64,000 nt of DNA from Pseudomonadota bacterium. Lineage in GTDB: Bacteria > Pseudomonadota > Gammaproteobacteria > Burkholderiales > Rhodocyclaceae. A model generated the notes under the pieces. The model was given only the letters and a program-made list of their open reading frames with translations, did not search any database and had not been told where the DNA came from. The position numbers and the translations under genes are program-made. Below are positions 42,723-51,458 of the stretch, one piece after another. The DNA lies in assembly GCA_008501585.1 (NCBI GenBank), contig QQUN01000018.1:62001-126000 (forward strand), in the 5' to 3' direction. Each line of letters begins with the position of its first letter. The stretch's first letter is position 1.

Positions 42723-44048
42723 ATGACAAAAAAAGACATCGTAGCGCGCGGCATCCACGCGCTTTACGCGCAGGATCCGCAGCGGGCCGACTGGCTGCTC
42801 TGGGGCCGCAGGGTTGACCCGGTCAGCCGGCGCGGCTTTCTGAAGAAGACCGGGTTGCTGGCCATGAGCGCCGCGGTGGGCGCCCAGATTCCGTTCTGGG
42901 AGAACATGCCCGGCGGGCTGATTCCGGCGGCGCTGGCCGCCTCGCCCGAGCCGTTCGTGATTCCCGGGCGCGAGGGCCTGCGGGTGCTCAACGACCGGCC
43001 CATCAACGCCGAGACACCAGCGCACCTGCTCGATGACAAGATCACCCCGGCCAGCCGCATGTTCGTGCGCAACAACGGCATCCCGCCGGTGGAAGCCACG
43101 GTCGATCCGGCCACCTGGACGCTGGAGGTGGACGGCGAGTCGTGCCTGAAGCCGATGCGCTTCACCATCGCCGAACTCAAGGCGCGCTTTGCGCACCACA
43201 CCTACCAGTTACAGATCGAATGCGGCGGTAACGGCCGTGCCGAGTTCAACCCGCCGGCCACCGGCAACCAGTGGTCGACCGGTGCCGTGGCCTGTCCGAC
43301 CTTCACCGGCGTGCGCCTGCGCGATGTGCTCGAAGCCTGTGGCATCAAGGAAGACGCGGTGTATGTCGGCTACTACGGTGCCGATACCCACCTGAGCGGC
43401 GACCCCACCAAGGTGGTGATCTCGCGCGGCGTGCCGATGGCCAAGGCGCTGCGCGACGAAACGCTGATCGCCTGGGCCATGAACGGCGAGGACATCCCCG
43501 CGCTCAACGGCCACCCGCTGCGCCTGGTGGCCGGCGGCTGGCCGGGGTCGGTGTCGGGCAAGTGGCTGAAGAAGATCGTCATCCGCAACAAGGAGCACGA
43601 CGGCGCGAAGATGACGGGGCACTCCTACCGCGTGCCCTGCGCACCGGTCGCGCCGGGCACCGAGGTGCCCAAGGAGGACATGTGCGTGATCGAGTCGATG
43701 CCGGTCAAGTCGCTGATCACCTTCCCGCAGTCGGGGGTCACGCATCCGCAGGCCGACACCTTTGCCGTACGCGGGCATGCCTGGGCGGGCGACCTGACGG
43801 TCGAGGCGGTGTTCGTGTCGATCGATTTCGGCGCCACCTGGCAGCAGGCTGCGCTGACGCGGCCGGCCAACCCGATCGCGTGGCAGCACTGGTACGCCGA
43901 GCTGCGTTTTCCCATGAAAGGCTATTTCGAGGTCTGGGCGCGCGCCGTCGATAGCGAAGGGCGCTCGCAGCCCATGGTGCTGCCGGCCTGGAATCCGCGC
44001 GGCTATCTCAACAACGCATGTCATCGCATCGCGGTGAAGGCGGTATGA
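42723..44048 (+). CDS. Sulfite dehydrogenase catalytic subunit (SorA-like molybdoenzyme)
   Basis: The start at 42723 gives 441 residues. A clear Tat signal (SRRGFLKKTG) is at residues 35-45. The sulfite-oxidase-family molybdopterin domain follows with the Mo-ligating Cys167 in ECGGNGRAEF, RLVAGGWPGSVSGKWLKKI, and a C-terminal dimerisation domain. It oxidises sulfite to sulfate in the periplasm and passes electrons to the small cytochrome encoded 3 bases downstream. SoxC is a close alternative, but no sox genes are nearby. Confidence 0.86.
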   Translation: MTKKDIVARGIHALYAQDPQRADWLLWGRRVDPVSRRGFLKKTGLLAMSAAVGAQIPFWENMPGGLIPAALAASPEPFVIPGREGLRVLNDRPINAETPAHLLDDKITPASRMFVRNNGIPPVEATVDPATWTLEVDGESCLKPMRFTIAELKARFAHHTYQLQIECGGNGRAEFNPPATGNQWSTGAVACPTFTGVRLRDVLEACGIKEDAVYVGYYGADTHLSGDPTKVVISRGVPMAKALRDETLIAWAMNGEDIPALNGHPLRLVAGGWPGSVSGKWLKKIVIRNKEHDGAKMTGHSYRVPCAPVAPGTEVPKEDMCVIESMPVKSLITFPQSGVTHPQADTFAVRGHAWAGDLTVEAVFVSIDFGATWQQAALTRPANPIAWQHWYAELRFPMKGYFEVWARAVDSEGRSQPMVLPAWNPRGYLNNACHRIAVKAV

Positions 44049-44051
44049 GCC

Positions 44052-44396
44052 ATGACTGCGACCTTGAAACGCATGGCCTTCATCGCGCTGGGCTGCGCTA
44101 GCCTCACGGCCGGCGCCAGGGAGATCGACCCGGAGTCGGGCTTCGTCATCGATACGCACTGGGAGGTCGTGAAGGCCACCTGCACGGCCTGCCATTCGGC
44201 CCGGCTGGTGATCGGGCAGCGCGGTTCGCGCGACACCTGGAAGGGCATCATCCGGTGGATGCAGGCCACCCAGGGGCTGTGGCAGTTCCAGCCCGAGATG
44301 GAAGACCAGATCCTCACCTACCTGGCCACCAACTACCCGCCCGGCAAGGCCTACCGGCGCAAACCGCTGTCGCCGCTGCTCATGCCGCCTGACTAG
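44052..44396 (+). CDS. Monoheme cytochrome c subunit of sulfite dehydrogenase (SorB-like)
   Basis: The 114-residue protein has a signal peptide and one heme c site, C44-T-A-C-H48. Methionines that could serve as the sixth ligand are in IIRWMQATQGLW and near the C-terminus. Position directly after the molybdenum subunit, in the same operon, marks it as the electron-accepting subunit feeding the respiratory chain. Confidence 0.83.
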   Translation: MTATLKRMAFIALGCASLTAGAREIDPESGFVIDTHWEVVKATCTACHSARLVIGQRGSRDTWKGIIRWMQATQGLWQFQPEMEDQILTYLATNYPPGKAYRRKPLSPLLMPPD

Positions 44397-44420
44397 AAGG
44401 CGTGCCGCGGGCGTCGTGCC

Positions 44421-45767
44421 TCATGGCTCGGCGCTGGTAAGCACCTTTTTTGCATCGCGTTCGATCAGTTCGCAGTGGCGCCGGGCGATCATGCGCAGGA
44501 AGCTCATGTTCATGTAGCGCATGCGCTCAAGCAGGCGCTCTACCTGGGCGGTGTCGCCATGGCGGGATTGCCCGACGAGGTCTTCGCGTATCACGGCCCA
44601 TTGCGCGAACAGGCTTGAGACCGTGGCGCGGTCGTCGTTGTCCTCGGCGAATGCCGAGCAGACGGTGGCCGGGTCGGAGAAGCGCAGTTGCTCGGATTCC
44701 CGCTCGATGTTCCGGAGCGCCCCGAGCAGGACGGACATGGCACGCTCGCGGCCCAGCCGCGCTTCGAGCGCAGCCATGTGGCCACCGAAGCGCTGGATGA
44801 CTTCGGTGTGAAAGCGCGTGGCCATGCGCAGCAGGTTGAATGCCGGGCCGCCGACGACCGCCGGGGTGTGTTCGGGGATGAAGGCAATCACGATGCGCAG
44901 GATGCGGGTGTCTGCGCGCTCGAGCTTGGTGATCATCGCGCGGAAATTGCGGTCGTCCTCAACGCCGCGGAAGGTGGACGAGGTCGGATAGGCCACACGG
45001 CCGCTGGCGGCCCGGATGAATTCGTCGTCGAGTTCGCCTTTCCAGAAAACGTCTTCAGCGATTGCGTCGAGGATCTGCCCCCAGGTCGTGGGCGGTTCGG
45101 CAAAGCCGAAGATGGACAGTGTCGGTGGCGTGATCGACTTGATGCGGCACGTCCGTGGAATGGCATGGGTCTGGCTACAGAGGCCGACGCTGCCTTCGCG
45201 CGGGGCCTCGAGCGCAATCCGGAAGGTGGGATAGAGCGGCTCGGCGGCGGCGGCCATGAAGGCGGCGCAGAGCTTTTCCGCTCGTGCATGGATCTCCCGC
45301 TCCTTGATGCGCGGCTGGAGCGGCGGCTCGCGCCGGGTGATGTCCGGCGACTTGTAAAGTTGCGACAGGAAGGTTTCGAGCGTCTTCAGGTTGGCCGGGT
45401 CCACCCGCACGCCCTGCAGGTGCTCGAGGGGCGTCGGCCGTTGCTCGCCGGCGTAGAGGTAGATGATCGTCCGCTCCATCGTGGTGTCGTCGATCGGGGT
45501 GAAGAGCCCGACCTCGTACAGCGGCCAGTCCCACTGTTTGGCGGGCGAGGTAAAGAGCAGGAGGAGGACGTCGGCCTGGCGCAGTTCGGTGCGGATGGCG
45601 GCGAGCCAGTCATGGGAGTACCCGGAACCGGACACGTAGCATCGCAGGTTGGTGCAGCCCGATTCGAGGATGTCGCGCGTGGCGAAAGCCAGTTCCTTGT
45701 CCTCCTCCTTGTGGCTGATGAAGATCCTCACCCAGTTGTCCGGCCTGTTGCTTCCCGTGGTGTTCAT
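44421..45767 (-). CDS. TIR-domain protein with uncharacterised C-terminal region
   Basis: The start at 45767 with GGAGGAAG upstream gives 448 residues. Residues 13-130 look like a TIR domain: VRIFISHKEEDKELA, a GYSHDW loop, ADVLLLLFTSP, and WDWPLYEVGLF, where Glu85 fits the catalytic glutamate of NAD+-cleaving TIR domains. Residues ~150-448 match no family I know; they include SIFGFAEPPTTWGQILD, a helical stretch, and an Arg/Met-rich C-terminal bundle. There is no signal peptide or membrane segment. It is a single gene, convergent with sorB, with a long leader. Anti-phage or NAD+-signalling function is an inference. Confidence 0.72.
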   Translation of the reverse strand: MNTTGSNRPDNWVRIFISHKEEDKELAFATRDILESGCTNLRCYVSGSGYSHDWLAAIRTELRQADVLLLLFTSPAKQWDWPLYEVGLFTPIDDTTMERTIIYLYAGEQRPTPLEHLQGVRVDPANLKTLETFLSQLYKSPDITRREPPLQPRIKEREIHARAEKLCAAFMAAAAEPLYPTFRIALEAPREGSVGLCSQTHAIPRTCRIKSITPPTLSIFGFAEPPTTWGQILDAIAEDVFWKGELDDEFIRAASGRVAYPTSSTFRGVEDDRNFRAMITKLERADTRILRIVIAFIPEHTPAVVGGPAFNLLRMATRFHTEVIQRFGGHMAALEARLGRERAMSVLLGALRNIERESEQLRFSDPATVCSAFAEDNDDRATVSSLFAQWAVIREDLVGQSRHGDTAQVERLLERMRYMNMSFLRMIARRHCELIERDAKKVLTSAEP

Positions 45768-45957
45768 GGTGGCTTCCTCCCGGTCGAGCGGACGGGGTTT
45801 CGCGGCGACGACGGCGCAGGGCAGACGGGAACGGGCGGCGAACGGGTGCTCCGGCAAGGCCGCTCCGGTTCGTGACGGGCCAGCGCAGCGATGCGCGTTG
45901 CCGGGCTGGTGACGTCGGCATGCGTGCCATCGTCATCCGGCTAACCGTGATGACTCC

Positions 45958-45984
45958 AGTATAGACACGGCATCGCGCCGTCAA
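45958..45984 (-). promoter_or_regulatory. Candidate promoter of the TIR gene
   Basis: On the minus strand TTGACG (45984-45979) and TATACT (45963-45958) lie 15 bases apart, shorter than the ideal 17. The leader to the start codon would be about 185 bases. Confidence 0.4.
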
Positions 45985-46321
45985 GTCAGCCACCGATCCC
46001 GCAGGTGACGGATCATGCCGTGGCGCCACCCGGCGTGCGCGGTCCCTCGCTTCGCGGACACCGCCCCGGAACGTGCCGACGAACGGTTGGGATAGCCGAA
46101 TGCATATCGGTGCCCGACGATCGGCAGATGCTGCAAAGCCGCATGGGCGGGGCGTTGGCGCCGGCCTCGGGGGGCGATTGGGCATCTTACTTTCGTCTAG
46201 CTTGAGAGTTGATGGCAGTCAAAATCGTGGTGCGGCGCAGCGTTGCGCGCCGGAGAAATGCTTAAGGAATGGGGCGGAAAGTCGACATAGCCTTCGGATC
46301 ACCCTTTCCCAGGAGCATGCG
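45985..46321. other. Intergenic region before the chemoreceptor gene, no gene seen
   Basis: Apart from the TIR promoter candidate, the 554 bases between the TIR start (45767) and the chemoreceptor start (46322) contain no credible gene. I looked for a sigma-28 flagellar promoter before the chemoreceptor and did not find a convincing match. Confidence 0.35.
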
Positions 46322-48343
46322 ATGCGTATCCTCTTTGCCCCGGCCGTCGGCGTACTCAACCGCATGCGCTACACCACCAAGTTTTTCCTGGTTGGCGCGG
46401 TTACCGCGCTGGTGGCCTTCTTCTTGTTGTTTGCCTTGTACGCGCAGATCGATATGCAGGCGAACATGGCCGAGCGCGAGGTGCGCGGCCTCGCGGTGTT
46501 CGAGGAAACGCTCAAGGCACTGGCGCTGATGCAGCGCCATCGGGGCGCCTCGGCGGCGGTACTGGGCGGCGATGCGAGCATCAGGCCGACCCGCGAGCGG
46601 CTCGCTGCCGAGCTCGATCAGGCGATGGGCGCGGTGGATGCGGCCATTGCCGGGCCGGGCAAGGGCTTCGGGCTCGATAGCGCCTGGTCGTCGGTCAAGG
46701 CGCAGTGGCCGGGGCTGCGCGGCGGTGCGCCGAACGATATCGGTGCCAACGTGGCGCAGCATACGCAGATGATCGAGGCGACCATGCGCATGCTGGGCGA
46801 CATCGGCGCCGCGGCGGGGCTGGCCATGGACCCGGAAGTCGACACGTCCAACATGCTCGCCGCGCTGCTCGGTCCGCTGCCCGAGGTGACCGAGCGCCTG
46901 GGGCGCATGCGCGCGCTGGGCGCGGGTGTGCTGGCCAAGGGCGCCTTGAGCGCGGACGACGAGAAGCGCCTGTACGACCTGCTCGGCCAGATCAAGCTGG
47001 TGTCGGCCAACCTGCACGACAAGCTGCGCCGTGCCGGCGCCGCCAATGCCGGGCTGACACAGCGTTTCACCCAGGCGTCGTCCGACATCGCCGACCGCAT
47101 GACGGAGGTGAACAACGCGGTGCAGGCCCAGCTCATCGAGCACGCCTTTTCGATGACGCCGGGCGCGTTCTTCGCGCTGGCGACCGCCGCGATCGACCGG
47201 GTCTATGAGGTCAACGCGCAGACCATCCTGCCGGCCACGCGCGATGCCCTGCGTGATCGCGCCGAGGCGCTCCAGCGTGTGCTGCGGGTCCAGATGGTCG
47301 TCGCCGTAGCGGCGATCCTGTTTGTCGGTTATGTGCTCAGCGCCATGTACCTGGCCATTGTCGGTTCGGTGCGCGAGCTGAACACCGGGGCGGCGCAACT
47401 GGCCGGCGGCGACTACACCGCGCGGGTCGCCTTCTCGGCTCGCGACGAGCTGTCGGAAGTGGCGCGCCAGTTCAACGACATGGCCGGCGAACTGGCGCAG
47501 ATCATCCGCCAGGTCAAACTCACCTCGACCTCGCTGAGCGAAGCGGCCGGCGAGATGGCGGCCAATGCCAGCCAGGTGGCCGACGGCTCGGAGCGCCAGT
47601 CGGAAGCCGCGGCGAGCATGGCGGCGGCGGTCGAGGAGATGACTGTCAGCATCGACGAGATCAACCGCCACGCCCAGTCGGCATCCATGCAGAGCGCCGA
47701 CTCCGGCCGCCTGTCGCGCGAGGGCGGCGAGGTGGTGCGCCAGTCGGTCAAAGAAATGGAGCGGATCGCCGCCTCGGTGCATCAGGTGGCCGACGTGATC
47801 CGCGCGCTGGGCGAGCAGTCCGGCCGGATCTCCACCACCGTCAACGAAATCCGCGAAATCGCCGACCAAACCAACCTGCTGGCTCTCAACGCCGCCATCG
47901 AGGCGGCCCGTGCCGGCGAGCAGGGCCGCGGCTTCGCCGTGGTGGCCGATGAAGTGCGCAAGCTCGCCGAGCGCACGGCCAAGGCAACCGGGGAAATCAC
48001 CGGCATGGTCAGCGCCATCCAGGATGGCACCGGGCGTGCCGTGGGCAGCATGGAGGACGGGGTCGGCCGGGTGCAGTCGGGCGTGGCGCTCACCCGCCAG
48101 GCCGGGGCGTCGATGGCGCAGATCGATGAGGGGGCCGCCCGGGTGGGGGTCGCAGTGGAGGACATCTCGGCCGCGCTGCGCGAGCAAAGCGCAGCGAGCA
48201 ACGACATTGCCCGCAATGTGGAGGCCATCGCCCAGATGAGCGAGCAGAACAGCGCCGCGGTGCGTGGTGCGGCGCACACCGCCGGGCAACTCGACGCCAT
48301 GGCGCGGCGCATGAACGAGCAGGTGGCGCGCTTCAAGGTGTGA
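46322..48343 (+). CDS. Methyl-accepting chemotaxis protein with NIT-like periplasmic sensor
   Basis: The start at 46322 after CCAGGAG gives 673 residues. TM1 is at about 22-45 and TM2 at about 322-346, enclosing a ~275-residue helical periplasmic domain. This domain begins [18 protein letters not shown], resembling nitrate/nitrite-sensing NIT domains. A HAMP domain follows ([18 protein letters not shown]), then a methyl-accepting signalling domain with the conserved hairpin tip [20 protein letters not shown] near 510-535. No CheR-binding pentapeptide ends the protein. The ligand is unknown; the NIT-like motif recurs in the stand-alone protein at 50513. Confidence 0.9.
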   Translation: MRILFAPAVGVLNRMRYTTKFFLVGAVTALVAFFLLFALYAQIDMQANMAEREVRGLAVFEETLKALALMQRHRGASAAVLGGDASIRPTRERLAAELDQAMGAVDAAIAGPGKGFGLDSAWSSVKAQWPGLRGGAPNDIGANVAQHTQMIEATMRMLGDIGAAAGLAMDPEVDTSNMLAALLGPLPEVTERLGRMRALGAGVLAKGALSADDEKRLYDLLGQIKLVSANLHDKLRRAGAANAGLTQRFTQASSDIADRMTEVNNAVQAQLIEHAFSMTPGAFFALATAAIDRVYEVNAQTILPATRDALRDRAEALQRVLRVQMVVAVAAILFVGYVLSAMYLAIVGSVRELNTGAAQLAGGDYTARVAFSARDELSEVARQFNDMAGELAQIIRQVKLTSTSLSEAAGEMAANASQVADGSERQSEAAASMAAAVEEMTVSIDEINRHAQSASMQSADSGRLSREGGEVVRQSVKEMERIAASVHQVADVIRALGEQSGRISTTVNEIREIADQTNLLALNAAIEAARAGEQGRGFAVVADEVRKLAERTAKATGEITGMVSAIQDGTGRAVGSMEDGVGRVQSGVALTRQAGASMAQIDEGAARVGVAVEDISAALREQSAASNDIARNVEAIAQMSEQNSAAVRGAAHTAGQLDAMARRMNEQVARFKV

Positions 48344-48356
48344 GCGGCAGCGCGCG

Positions 48357-49097
48357 TCAGCCGATTCCCAGCCGGGCGATGAGCGCCTGCATGTGCTGCC
48401 AGTGCGAGCCTTCCCAGAACACGCGCCGGCAATGGTCACAGGTGCTGAAGGCCGCTTGCCGGCGCGCCACGTCGGGCGGCACGCGGCCCTCCGCCTCGCT
48501 GCGCGCGAGCGGTCGCAGCGGGGTGTTGCAGTCCAGGCACCGGGTCAGCGGGCGGGCGCTGCGCGTCAGGTCGAGGCGGGCGAAGACTTCCTCGATCTGC
48601 TTTGACGGCTTCAGGGCGTGGATGTAGCAGCCGTGGGTGATGCGGCGGCGCTTGAGCAGGTCGCGGTCGCGGGTGAGCACGATGCGGTGGTCGCGCGCGG
48701 CCAGCGCCTCGATCTGGCCGTCCTCATAGCCGTTGTCGTAGAGCGTGTCGAAGCCGGTCATGCGCAGCAGGCGGGCGAGGCCGCCCATGTGCGCGTCGGC
48801 AATGAAGCGGGTGTGGCGCAGCGGCGTGCTGCGCACACGCAGTAGCGGTGCGATGTCGAAGGCCTCGAACACCGGATACACCGCCACCCGGTCGCCGTCG
48901 GCCAGCTGGTGGTCGAAGCTGACCGACTCGCCGTTGACCAGCACCAGCTCGACTTCGGTGTGCGGCACGCCGAGCGCTTCGATGACATGCTTGACCGAGG
49001 CCGTGTCCGGGCTGTCGGCGGAAAATTCCCGATGCCGCCGGTCCGGCGCCAGGAAATCGTTCAGTTCGGCATAGAAGCGGAAGTGCGTGCGGGTCAT
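48357..49097 (-). CDS. Mut7-C RNase-domain protein with ubiquitin-like N-terminus
   Basis: The 246-residue protein starts with a ubiquitin-like/ThiS-like fold ([44 protein letters not shown]), followed by the Mut7-C PIN-like domain ([37 protein letters not shown]). A zinc-ribbon has two CxxC pairs (CLDC, CDHC). Acidic residues of the nuclease-like core are present. These proteins are widespread in bacteria and predicted to be RNases. It converges with the chemoreceptor gene (14 bases apart) and is divergent from the next signalling cluster. Confidence 0.88.
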   Translation of the reverse strand: MTRTHFRFYAELNDFLAPDRRHREFSADSPDTASVKHVIEALGVPHTEVELVLVNGESVSFDHQLADGDRVAVYPVFEAFDIAPLLRVRSTPLRHTRFIADAHMGGLARLLRMTGFDTLYDNGYEDGQIEALAARDHRIVLTRDRDLLKRRRITHGCYIHALKPSKQIEEVFARLDLTRSARPLTRCLDCNTPLRPLARSEAEGRVPPDVARRQAAFSTCDHCRRVFWEGSHWQHMQALIARLGIG

Positions 49098-49307
49098 GCC
49101 GGTTGGAGCGGCGCGACGGGCCGCGGGTTCGCGCGGTGCGTGCCCCGTTGTGGTGCAACCGGTACCGGGCGATGCCAGCTGCGGCGCAGGAACGGTGCGT
49201 GGCGGCGCTCGCCAACGGCCGGAACGGACGGGCGTTTGTTTTGTCGGGCAGTTGGCACGGGGTTTGCGTGTTGCAGTGCACTATCCGCCTGGAAACACGT
49301 TCCTGTC

Positions 49308-50501
49308 ATGAAAGACGCTGCCTCTGAAACGCCGCCCGGCCTCCGCCTGCGTGGCGTGTATCTGACCCAGACCGCCTCATGGCTGTTGTCCACCGCGGCG
49401 GGCCTGACGCTCGGCGCGGGCTTGTTCGGTGCGGAGTCATCGGCCGCGGCCTGGGTGGGCGGCGTGCTGCTGATGGTTTCGGCCGTCGTTGCCGGGCGGC
49501 TGGCGAGCGCACTGACCACGGGGCTGCGGCAGATCGATGCCTTTGCCCATCGCCTGGCCGCCGGTGAGCTGGTGGCCCGGCTGGAGAGCGCGCGCTGCGG
49601 CCCGCTGGCCCCCCTGGCCGAGCGCCTCAACGCCATGGCGCGCGCCCTAGCGGGGGTGTTCCTGGGCTTTGCACGCATGTCGCAGGAGATCCACAGCGTG
49701 GCCGATGAGAGCAAGCACAACGCTAGCGGCGGGGATGACGGTGTGCGGCGCCAGCGCGACATCACGCAGTCCTCGTCGGCGACGCTGGAGGAGTTGTCGG
49801 TAAGTCTGGGGATGACGCGCGACAGCGCGAGCAGCACGGCCGAGGTGGCCGAGGCATCGAGCCGGATCGCCCAGGCCGGCGCGGCACAGGTGACGGGGCT
49901 GGCCAGCAGCCTGGAGGGACTGGCGGTGACGGTGGGCGAGACGGCCGCCGCCGCGACCCGCCTGGGCGAGCGCTCGCGCGAGATCGACGCCATCGTTGGC
50001 CTGATCTCGGAGATCGCCGCGCAGACCAATCTGCTGGCGCTGAACGCCGCCATCGAGGCCGCGCGTGCCGGTGAGCAGGGCCGTGGTTTTGCGGTGGTGG
50101 CCGATGAGGTGCGCGTGCTGGCCCAGCGCACGACCGACGCGACACGCGAGATCGGTGAGCGGATCGAGCGGGTGCGGGGCGATGTGGCGCAGATGATCGC
50201 GGCCATGTCGCACACCCAGGACGAGGTCGGGCACAGCGTGGGCGAGGCCGGGCAGGCGGTTGCGGCGCTGGGCCGGGTCGAGGCGAACGCCCGGCAGACC
50301 CAGGCGCTGATCCAGGACATCGCGGCGGCCAGTCGCGAGCAGAGCGAGGCGAGCCAGACCATCGCGCAGGACATCGAGCAGGTGGCGCAACTGGCCGATG
50401 CCAACGAGCAACTGGTGCGCGAGAACAGCGAGTTGTCGCGCTATCTGAGCGAACTGGCCGTGCAGCTCACCGGGGCGCTGGGCAACTACCGGTACGAATA
50501 G
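49308..50501 (+). CDS. Short methyl-accepting chemotaxis-type transducer without ligand domain
   Basis: The start at 49308 gives 397 residues. Two closely spaced N-terminal hydrophobic segments (about 24-45 and 50-66) leave almost no periplasmic loop. A HAMP-like segment follows, then a cytoplasmic signalling domain with the tip [20 protein letters not shown] near 232-255. With no sensor of its own it must take input from its membrane region or a partner. The next gene encodes a stand-alone NIT-like helical sensor, and the third a PAS-GGDEF-EAL protein, all in close succession. Confidence 0.88.
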   Translation: MKDAASETPPGLRLRGVYLTQTASWLLSTAAGLTLGAGLFGAESSAAAWVGGVLLMVSAVVAGRLASALTTGLRQIDAFAHRLAAGELVARLESARCGPLAPLAERLNAMARALAGVFLGFARMSQEIHSVADESKHNASGGDDGVRRQRDITQSSSATLEELSVSLGMTRDSASSTAEVAEASSRIAQAGAAQVTGLASSLEGLAVTVGETAAAATRLGERSREIDAIVGLISEIAAQTNLLALNAAIEAARAGEQGRGFAVVADEVRVLAQRTTDATREIGERIERVRGDVAQMIAAMSHTQDEVGHSVGEAGQAVAALGRVEANARQTQALIQDIAAASREQSEASQTIAQDIEQVAQLADANEQLVRENSELSRYLSELAVQLTGALGNYRYE

Positions 50502-50512
50502 GGAGCGTGACA

Positions 50513-51403
50513 ATGGACACACTGATCTGGGCGAGCGCGGGCCTGCTGGCGGCGTTTCTGGGTGCGGGGCTGTGGTTGCGCCGGCGGCGGCGTGCCGGGG
50601 CCGAGCGCGCGCTCGCGCACAGCCTGGCGGCCTGTCGTGCCTTGCTGGGGTTGATTGCGGCGTTTCAGCAGCACCGCGGCATGAGTTCGGCGCTGCTGGC
50701 GGGGGATCGCAGCTTTGCCAGCCCGCTGGCGGGCAAGGCGCGCGAGATCGATGCCGTGCTGCCGGCCCTGACGGCGGTGGCCGACGCTGAGGCCGATACG
50801 CCGCATCCGTGCCTGACCTTGAATGATCTGGCCTTGTTCCGGCATCGCTGGGGCCGCCTGTGCGAGACGCTGCCCGGCCTGTCGGTCGAGCAGAGCATTG
50901 CGCAGCACAGCGCCTTGATCGCCCAGCTGCTGCAGTGGCTGGCGGCGCTGGGTGAGGCGCGCCTGGAGCCGCTGTTTGATGGGCGCCGTGCGCGTGATAC
51001 GGCACGAAACTACGCCAGCCGGCTGCCGGCGCTGACCGAATGCCTTGGGCAGGCGCGGGCGTTGGGCTTGAGCGTGGCGGCACGCGGGGGCTGCTCGGCG
51101 GTGGCGCGGGTGCGACTGATGTTCCTGGTCGCCCGGGCGGAAAACCTGTTGGCGCAGGCCTCGAGCCGCGCTGCGCCGGGCCGCCGTGCCGATGATGCGG
51201 CCGCCGCGGTGCAAGCCATGGCGCAGATGGTCAAAACCCGCCTGCTGGCGCGATCCGGTGTGGGGGTGCCGGCCCAGGTGGTGTTCGAGGTGGCCAGCCG
51301 TGCCGTCGATGCCGTGTTTGCATGGGCGGATGAGGCGGGCGAACAGGTGAGCCAGGCACGGCATGCGTCGCCGCAACCGCTCGCCACGGCCTGGCCTGCA
51401 TGA
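50513..51403 (+). CDS. Membrane-anchored stand-alone NIT-like helical sensor protein
   Basis: ATG at 50513, 7 bases after GGGAG, gives 296 residues; a GTG at 50507 is possible but too close to the ribosome-binding site. One N-terminal transmembrane helix (about 5-22) is followed by RRRRR and a helical domain. The motif FQQHRGMSSALLAGD near 50-65 resembles the NIT domain and the motif in the chemoreceptor at 46322. There is no output domain: no HAMP, kinase, GGDEF or methyl-accepting region. Placement between a sensorless transducer and a c-di-GMP enzyme suggests it supplies their input. The arginine run after the helix suggests the domain is cytoplasmic. Confidence 0.65.
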   Translation: MDTLIWASAGLLAAFLGAGLWLRRRRRAGAERALAHSLAACRALLGLIAAFQQHRGMSSALLAGDRSFASPLAGKAREIDAVLPALTAVADAEADTPHPCLTLNDLALFRHRWGRLCETLPGLSVEQSIAQHSALIAQLLQWLAALGEARLEPLFDGRRARDTARNYASRLPALTECLGQARALGLSVAARGGCSAVARVRLMFLVARAENLLAQASSRAAPGRRADDAAAAVQAMAQMVKTRLLARSGVGVPAQVVFEVASRAVDAVFAWADEAGEQVSQARHASPQPLATAWPA

Positions 51404-51458
51404 GGTGCGCCGCCGGGGTGATCGACGAGCGTGCCGGCGGGCCGGCCGGGGAGGCGTG

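Noticed and set aside
46200-46321. Sigma-28 flagellar promoter upstream of the chemoreceptor
   Set aside because: No TAAAG-N15-GCCGATAA match with acceptable spacing was found.
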